From the NCBI GenBank assembly GCA_039821605.1, contig JBCBNV010000001.1:372001-436000 (forward strand): a stretch of 64,000 bases of DNA. Reading direction: 5' to 3'. Shown here one piece after another: positions 58,937 through 64,000 of this stretch. Each line of letters begins with the position of its first letter. Positions within the stretch are counted from its first letter, which is position 1. The position numbers were made by a program, and so were the translations under genes. This DNA comes from CALBPI01 sp039821605 (GTDB lineage: Bacteria; Pseudomonadota; Gammaproteobacteria; Steroidobacterales; Woeseiaceae). The notes beneath the pieces were generated by a model that was not told the DNA's origin, made no database searches, and saw only the letters and a list, made by a program, of their open reading frames with translations.

Positions 58937-60088
58937 ATGTCGACGCCGATTAGGTTTAACGAGCCGTACATCACTGGAAATGAGATCGAGTACATCAAGG
59001 ATGTATTTCTACGCGGTCATTTTCAGGGGAACGGTCACTACACCCGACTTTGCCACGAGCTCATTGGACGCGAATTGGGCGGGGCAAACGTGTTGCTCAC
59101 GGATAGCTGTACGTCTGCGCTCGAGATTTCAGCGTTGCTCATTCGTGAGGATCGACCGCAGTCGATCATCGTCCCGTCGTACACCTTCTCAACGACGGCT
59201 TCCGCGTTCGCACGCGCGGGCTTCGAGATAGAGTTCGCCGATGTAAACCCCGAGACCATGATGTTGGATCCGGGTGATGTCAGGAATCGGATCACTGAAA
59301 CCACTGTCGCGGTGGTTGCCGTTCACTATGGCGGACACGCGGCGCCACTGGACGACTTGGGCAGCTTGTGCGAGGAACGCGGCCTCGTACTGATCGAGGA
59401 TGCTGCCCAGGCGTTTGGGTGTCGCTCCCAAGGCCGACCACTGGGCACATTTGGTCGTTTGGGGTGTTTCTCTTTCCACGAAACAAAAAACTTGCATGCG
59501 GGCTTGGGCGGCGCGTTGGTCTTGAACGATGCGGCCGATCTTGATCGTGCAACACACATCTGGGAGCGCGGCACCAATCGCCAAGACGTGTTGAAAGGCG
59601 TTATCGACAAGTATTCCTGGGTTGAGATTGGTGGCAGTTTCTACCCGACGGAACTCCAGGCGGCATTTCTCGCTGCGCAACTTGAGTCAATAAAGGACAA
59701 CGTGACGCATCGGCGCGAGCTCTACGACGCCTACCTCACGGCATTGACGCCCATTCGGGAAACCGGTCGAGTCAATTTTCCGCTGCATCGCTCGGATTTT
59801 GAGAGCAACTACCACGCGTTCTTTGTCGTGTTTGATTCGGAAGCCGTTTGCGATGCGGTTCGCGAGTCCTTACAAGCACTGGGAATAGCGTGTTACATCG
59901 GCTACGTACCGCTACATTCGTCAAAAGTCGGGCTAGCCATGGGCTACCGCCCGGAGGACTTGCCAATCACGGAAGAGTATTCGAAGCGACTACTGCGATT
60001 GCCTTTCCACAATGGGATGCAGGTCGGTGATGCGCGACGGGTGGCCAACGAACTGATTGCGGCGCTTGGAGATGGCGATGGAGTTTGA
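58937..60088 (+). CDS. wecE: WecE-like dTDP-4-keto-6-deoxyhexose aminotransferase
   Basis: 383 residues of the DegT/DnrJ/EryC1 family. PLP lysine Lys184 in SFHETKN, IEDAAQAFG for the cofactor ring. The N-terminus IRFNEPYITGNEIEYI is the WecE pattern. WecE transaminates dTDP-4-keto-6-deoxyglucose to the 4-amino sugar; here the true substrate may be the 2-deoxy derivative because a 2,3-dehydratase follows. Confidence 0.9.
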   Translation: MSTPIRFNEPYITGNEIEYIKDVFLRGHFQGNGHYTRLCHELIGRELGGANVLLTDSCTSALEISALLIREDRPQSIIVPSYTFSTTASAFARAGFEIEFADVNPETMMLDPGDVRNRITETTVAVVAVHYGGHAAPLDDLGSLCEERGLVLIEDAAQAFGCRSQGRPLGTFGRLGCFSFHETKNLHAGLGGALVLNDAADLDRATHIWERGTNRQDVLKGVIDKYSWVEIGGSFYPTELQAAFLAAQLESIKDNVTHRRELYDAYLTALTPIRETGRVNFPLHRSDFESNYHAFFVVFDSEAVCDAVRESLQALGIACYIGYVPLHSSKVGLAMGYRPEDLPITEEYSKRLLRLPFHNGMQVGDARRVANELIAALGDGDGV

Positions 60089-60845
60089 TAGGCAGGTTGA
60101 CGCTTTCGCGGATTGGCTGAACTCGCAGTCGCTAGCGGTGGGCGACAGACTCCGTTTGGAGACGCAAGTTGAAAGCTGGCGGGATTGGTCGGGCTTTCAT
60201 AGTTTGGAATCGATCGAGGCGTGGTTCGTCGCGCAGCAACATGCTTGCGAGATGCAGGTGACTGACCTCCCGCTTCATGACTGTCGTGACTGGGAGCACG
60301 ATACGAGTCGCGGGGAGATTCGCCACAAGTCGGGTCAGTTTTTTAAGGTGCAAGGCGTGCGGGTCACGATGAGCACAGGCCGCGAAGTCGGCAAGCAAGG
60401 TTGGGACCAGCCAATGCTGACTCAGATTGGCTACGATGGCGGCTTGCTTGGAATCTTGCGGCAGCGATTCAATGCGGTTCCGCATTACTTGCTTGAAGCA
60501 AAGGCAGAGCCAGGGAATCCAGACAAGGTGCAGATCAGCCCGACGCTCCAGGCGACCTTTAGCAATCTGAAACGAGCGCACGGGGGCAACAAGCCGAGAT
60601 TTGCCGAGTACTTTGAGATGCCTGAATCAGTTTCGGCAACGGTGTTGTTCGATCAATGGATGTCCGAGGACGGCGGGCGGCTCCACCTCAAGCGGAACAG
60701 GGGCATGTTGGTCGAGGTTCCAGAGGGCGCAGAGACTCCGGTTCCTGATGGGTTTGTTTGGATGAGCCTCTTTCAGATCAAGGCCTTGATCAAAGCGAAC
60801 TCGTGGGTCAATCCGCACGTTCGCGGGATCATTTCCCACTTGTGA
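60078..60845 (+). CDS. Single-domain NDP-hexose 2,3-dehydratase (EvaA/TylCVI-like)
   Basis: 255 residues from ATG 60078 (GGAG 7 nt upstream). The hexose-dehydratase domain is clear: EIRHKSGQFFKVQGV, DQPMLTQIGYDGGLLGIL, AKAEPGNPDKVQISPTLQAT and RAHGG. Characterised enzymes of antibiotic pathways have two such domains in about 450 residues; this has one, so it may work as a dimer. It removes the C2 hydroxyl of dTDP-4-keto-6-deoxyglucose to give a 3,4-diketo sugar. It overlaps the wecE end and the next gene (TGATG). Confidence 0.85.
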   Translation: MEFDRQVDAFADWLNSQSLAVGDRLRLETQVESWRDWSGFHSLESIEAWFVAQQHACEMQVTDLPLHDCRDWEHDTSRGEIRHKSGQFFKVQGVRVTMSTGREVGKQGWDQPMLTQIGYDGGLLGILRQRFNAVPHYLLEAKAEPGNPDKVQISPTLQATFSNLKRAHGGNKPRFAEYFEMPESVSATVLFDQWMSEDGGRLHLKRNRGMLVEVPEGAETPVPDGFVWMSLFQIKALIKANSWVNPHVRGIISHL

Positions 60846-61834
60846 TGGCTGACGCTCTGAGAATTGCCGCCTGGAGTGTCGGCGAGCATGCGCAACGCAA
60901 CACGCTCCCCGCGATCAATGACTCATCCTTGTGTGCGCTGCACGGGGTCTACTCGCGAGACCCAAAGACGCGAGCCTTGGTCGCGTCTCGCTATGATTGT
61001 ATCGACTACCCGGACGCGCAGGCCCTGCTGGAAGACCATGCGGTTGACGCGGTATACCTTGCCGGTCCGACGTCTACGCACTTCGCCGCCGCGAAGCGTG
61101 CCCTGCTTTCCGGAAAGCACGTGGTCGTCGAGAAAACCGCGTTCGCAACGCAACAAGAGGCGGAAGAGGTGGTTTCGACTGCGACCGATCGTGGTCTGAT
61201 GGTCATGGAAGCCTTCATGTATCGTTTTCATCCGCAGTATTCAGCAGTACGCGACGTCATCGTATCGGAACGCTACGGCAGGTTGCTCGACATGCGGGTG
61301 CGGTTTGGTTTTCCGCACCTCGACCCGACCAATATTCGCTACAGCACCTCGCTCGCCGGAGGCGCGTTGAATGATGCGGGTGCCTACACTCTGAGTTTGG
61401 CTTCGGGTGTGCTCGGCAACGATGCCGAAGTGCTCTTTGCCAACCAGTTCTTTCAAGGCTCCCACACGGTTGATACGCGCGGCGTGGCCGTAATCGGTGA
61501 TGTCTCGGGGCGTCGCTGCTATTGCGCGTGGATGTTCGGCGGCAGCTACGCAAACGACCTGGATTGCTGGCTGGAGGGCGCTCACCTGCGAACAGAGCGG
61601 ATTTTCAGCAAGCCGCCGACGTTTGCGCCTAGCGTCGAGATTAGCGCCAATGGCAAGGTAGTAGAGTCGATCTCAGTTGAAGCGTCCAATCATTTCGTCA
61701 CGCTATTCGATGAGGCCGCGCGCGCCATTCGAGAACCAGAGCTGGCCGCGTTGCAACGCAGCCAACTCTTGACGCAAGCACGGTTGATGGCGTCTGTCAG
61801 ACACGCCGGCTCGCAGAATTCAGGCGCAGCTTAG
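60845..61834 (+). CDS. Gfo/Idh/MocA-family oxidoreductase, probable dTDP-3,4-diketohexose 3-ketoreductase
   Basis: 329 residues. N-terminal NAD(P) fold, then VVVEKTAFATQQEA (EKT for the family EKP) and EAFMYRFHPQYS. In deoxysugar pathways an enzyme of this family reduces the C3 ketone made by the 2,3-dehydratase. Directly downstream of that dehydratase and coupled to it by TGATG, the same step is likely. An unrelated redox step cannot be ruled out. Confidence 0.82.
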   Translation: MADALRIAAWSVGEHAQRNTLPAINDSSLCALHGVYSRDPKTRALVASRYDCIDYPDAQALLEDHAVDAVYLAGPTSTHFAAAKRALLSGKHVVVEKTAFATQQEAEEVVSTATDRGLMVMEAFMYRFHPQYSAVRDVIVSERYGRLLDMRVRFGFPHLDPTNIRYSTSLAGGALNDAGAYTLSLASGVLGNDAEVLFANQFFQGSHTVDTRGVAVIGDVSGRRCYCAWMFGGSYANDLDCWLEGAHLRTERIFSKPPTFAPSVEISANGKVVESISVEASNHFVTLFDEAARAIREPELAALQRSQLLTQARLMASVRHAGSQNSGAA

Positions 61835-61835
61835 T

Positions 61836-63092
61836 TTGAGCGCGATCCTCCACCTTGCATCGGTTGATTATGGCGGTGCCGGTCGCGCTTCGCTGCGCGT
61901 CCACCAGGCGTTGATGCGAAATGGTGTCGCATCGCGGCTTCTGGTGCGCGATAGCCGGTCTGGCGTTGCTGATGTGCACGCCGTTTCCTCGACACAGCCG
62001 CGACTGCGCCTCCCACGCAAGTTACTGCAGGTGGCCATGCGGCGTATCAGGTTTTCTGAACGGTTCCACATGTACAGCGTCGCCGATCGGACCTTCCTCG
62101 GCGACTGCACCGGGATTCATTCAGATGGATTTCTGCCACAAGCGATACTGCTTCACTGGGTCGCAGATTTTGTCTCGCTGTCCGACATCGAGAGACTTCA
62201 CGAGCAGTATTCGTGCCCAGTGTTTTGGTATTGCATGGATATGGCGCCGCTGACTGGCGGTTGTCATTTTGCATGGGAGTGCGACCAATACGAGGCTGAG
62301 TGCGGCGCTTGTCCGGCGGCAAAGGGCAGCTTGGCTCGGCGTCAGGTAAACAGGTATTTTGCTGAGAAGTCGCGGGTGGTACAGCGCCGCGGTGTGAGGG
62401 CGTTGGCGCCGAATCGTTGGGTGCAATCCCAGATAGCACGCTCAGCGCTGCCTTTCGGAGAGGCTCCGCTTTGCTACCTGCCCGTCGACGAGCGCGTCTT
62501 TTGCCCTGCTGCAGGCACGCCGGCGTCGTCTGGGCCTGGATTTCGAGTTTTCTTTGCCTCAAGCTTCGACGCGGACGAGCGCAAGGGAAGTCACTTATTC
62601 GCGCAGGCGCTGCAGTCGCTCGAGAGCATGCTGCTGGCTGGCGGTCGCGATCCCGCGGAGATTTTGGTGTGCCATCCCGGGCCGGTATCCGATCGATTGA
62701 GTGCGCGTTTGCGCATTCGGTTCGAATCGGTGCCGTTTGCCGAATCCGAGCATGATCTGGCCGCTTTGTACCAGTCAGCCGATTGCTTTGTCAGCGCGTC
62801 CATTGAGGATAGCGGCCCCATGATGGTCGTCGAAGCGATGATGGCCGGATGCCCGGTCGTGGCATTCGACGTTGGTGTTGCTGTAGAGCTCGTCGAAAAC
62901 GGCCGCAGTGGCTTTGTCGTGCCGACCGGAGACTGCGAGGCGATGGCTGCCGCCATGTACCAGCTTTCGGGCATGTCAAAGAATGAGCAAGAGCGCTACG
63001 GGCGAAGAGCGCGAGATGCCGTGTTGCCGATCGCGGCGTCTCAAAACTTCGCGTCGCGATTGATGAGCGCGCTGCGTCTCGAGACAGGGTAG
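61836..63092 (+). CDS. Family 4 (GT-B) glycosyltransferase
   Basis: 418 residues from TTG 61836, 1 bp after the previous stop. N-terminal LHLASVDYGGAGRASLRVHQAL is a GT4 acceptor-domain motif, and the donor domain has ASIEDSGPMMVVEAMMAGCPVVAFD. A Cys-rich stretch (GGCHFAWECDQYEAECGACP) is typical of a subgroup. It may add the deoxyamino sugar or a GDP-mannose-derived one. Confidence 0.85.
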   Translation: MSAILHLASVDYGGAGRASLRVHQALMRNGVASRLLVRDSRSGVADVHAVSSTQPRLRLPRKLLQVAMRRIRFSERFHMYSVADRTFLGDCTGIHSDGFLPQAILLHWVADFVSLSDIERLHEQYSCPVFWYCMDMAPLTGGCHFAWECDQYEAECGACPAAKGSLARRQVNRYFAEKSRVVQRRGVRALAPNRWVQSQIARSALPFGEAPLCYLPVDERVFCPAAGTPASSGPGFRVFFASSFDADERKGSHLFAQALQSLESMLLAGGRDPAEILVCHPGPVSDRLSARLRIRFESVPFAESEHDLAALYQSADCFVSASIEDSGPMMVVEAMMAGCPVVAFDVGVAVELVENGRSGFVVPTGDCEAMAAAMYQLSGMSKNEQERYGRRARDAVLPIAASQNFASRLMSALRLETG

Positions 63093-63117
63093 CGCATAAT
63101 TCGGCCCCCACGCATTA

Positions 63118-63140
63118 CGGTCTAGTAACGACCGGGTTTT
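63118..63140 (+). terminator. Weak terminator-like hairpin before gmd
   Basis: CGGTC (63118-63122) and GACCG (63130-63134) are followed by GGTTTT. The stem is short, so any termination would be partial; it lies in the 59-bp gap before gmd. Confidence 0.25.
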
Positions 63141-63151
63141 GGAGTCTATAG

Positions 63152-64000
63152 GTGAAACCAAAAGCGTTGATCACCGGTATCACGGGACAGGATGGTTCAT
63201 ACCTCGCAGAGTTACTTCTGGAGAAGGGCTATGAGGTACATGGCATAAAGCGACGTAGTTCGTCATTCAACACCGACCGCATCGATCACATTTACAGAGA
63301 CCCCCATGAGGACGATGTGTCGTTCTTTCTACACTACGGTGATCTCACGGATTCGACGAACCTGATTCGTATCATCCAAGAAGTCCAGCCAGACGAGATC
63401 TACAACCTCGCGGCGCAGAGTCATGTGGCGGTGTCCTTTGAGTCGCCGGAATACACAGCGAATTCTGACGCGCTCGGTACGCTGCGTATCCTCGAGGCCA
63501 TTCGAATTCTCGGGTTGACCAAGAAGACCAAGGTGTATCAGGCCTCGACGTCTGAATTGTATGGGCTGGTTCAGGAAACGCCGCAGTCAGAGACTACGCC
63601 GTTCTACCCCAGGTCGCCGTATGCTGTCGCCAAACTGTATGGGTACTGGATCGTCGTGAACTATCGCGAGGCATACGACATGTATGCCTGCAACGGCATC
63701 CTGTTCAACCATGAGTCGCCACGACGCGGGGAGACGTTCGTGACGCGAAAAATCACACGCGCCGTCGCGCGCATCAGTCTGGGACTTCAGGACCGCTTGT
63801 ATCTTGGCAACATGGACGCGCTACGTGACTGGGGTCATGCCAGAGACTATGTCGAGATGATGTGGCTGATGCTGCAACAGGATACGCCCACGGACTACGT
63901 TATTGCCACCGGGCATCAGTACTCCGTTCGGGACTTTGTTCAACGCGCAGCTGCTGTGGCGGGTATCAATATCGAATGGCGCGGATCAGGCGTCGATGAA
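63152..64000 (+). CDS. gmd: GDP-mannose 4,6-dehydratase, 3' end cut off by the window
   Basis: 283 codons are visible, from GTG 63152 with TTGGAG upstream, and the frame runs open to the last base; the full protein is usually about 340-370 residues. Cofactor-binding TGITGQDGSYLAELL, catalytic STSELYG and YAVAK, and FNHESPRRGETFVTRKI all match GMD. It makes GDP-4-keto-6-deoxymannose, the precursor of fucose, rhamnose or perosamine. It shows that a GDP-linked sugar joins the polysaccharide. Confidence 0.95.
   Translation, partial: MKPKALITGITGQDGSYLAELLLEKGYEVHGIKRRSSSFNTDRIDHIYRDPHEDDVSFFLHYGDLTDSTNLIRIIQEVQPDEIYNLAAQSHVAVSFESPEYTANSDALGTLRILEAIRILGLTKKTKVYQASTSELYGLVQETPQSETTPFYPRSPYAVAKLYGYWIVVNYREAYDMYACNGILFNHESPRRGETFVTRKITRAVARISLGLQDRLYLGNMDALRDWGHARDYVEMMWLMLQQDTPTDYVIATGHQYSVRDFVQRAAAVAGINIEWRGSGVDE

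Noticed and set aside
63086..63100. RfaH ops-like element (GGTAGCG) ahead of gmd
   Set aside because: Only seven bases match and the TAG is the stop codon of the preceding gene; it is also inside the locus, not at its head.

Overview
The window is about 64 kb of GC-rich, tightly packed chromosome. Genes often overlap by 1-8 nt and there is no rRNA, tRNA, phage or transposase gene that I could find. The gene families (IDH kinase/phosphatase AceK, Wzi/SLBB/Wzz polysaccharide export, PlpD-like patatin with Omp85 barrel, LemA/M48, PII, Nudix, TonB/ExbBD) point to a Gram-negative gammaproteobacterium, probably free-living and aerobic. I cannot name a genus.

Layout. 1-8 kb: end of a TauD-like dioxygenase, a TPR protein, a membrane protein with its own winged-helix regulator, a penicillin-acylase-family lipoprotein, a VOC lipoprotein, a diguanylate cyclase and a PLP dehydratase. 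7.9-13 kb: acetolactate synthase large subunit, divergent from an operon of the small subunit, proB, proA and a degenerate receiver-like protein. 13-16.4 kb: icd-aceK, separated from proBA by a 242-bp element with terminal inverted repeats. 16.5-28.5 kb: envelope and membrane-associated genes, including a patatin/Omp85 protein, an AAA-TM-WD40 giant, an MFS-acyltransferase fusion, a SYLF protein and LemA/M48. 29-30 kb: ApbE.

30.5-40.2 kb is one long operon: TlpA-like thioredoxin, coiled-coil protein, three TPR proteins, a repeat-bearing exported protein, MotA/TolQ/ExbB, two ExbD/TolR proteins and a proline-rich TonB-like protein with an AgmX/PglI-type tail. It resembles a trans-envelope proton-driven machine of the Agl-Glt type. 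Upstream lies a sigma-54-type promoter, a CRP-like site and stacked hairpins. 40.2-41.6 kb holds a family of CGTCATTGCGAG palindromic repeats around a small GIY-YIG nuclease gene whose ribosome-binding site is buried in a perfect hairpin. 40.7-44.6 kb is a cluster of two TIGR04282/04283-type transferases, a MerA-like flavoprotein and a TVP38 membrane protein, followed by PII, Nudix, MBL and nitroreductase genes.

47.5-64 kb is a polysaccharide locus: Wzi, a long SLBB export protein, Wzz, flippase, polymerase, glycosyltransferases and a nucleotide-sugar block (rfbB, rfbA, acetyltransferase, WecE-like aminotransferase, 2,3-dehydratase, Gfo/Idh/MocA reductase), ending in a truncated gmd. The sugar genes together predict a dTDP-4-acylamino-2,4,6-trideoxyhexose, a route better known from antibiotic glycosylation. 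The sugar-gene part has visibly lower GC than the rest, suggesting transfer.

Strongest leads: (1) the covarying repeat family with a neighbouring GIY-YIG nuclease; (2) the motor-like operon whose first ExbD has Asn in place of the proton-carrying Asp; (3) the trideoxy-amino-sugar pathway; (4) a branched-chain-rich leader ORF before ilvH; (5) the AAA-TM-P-domain-WD40 protein.
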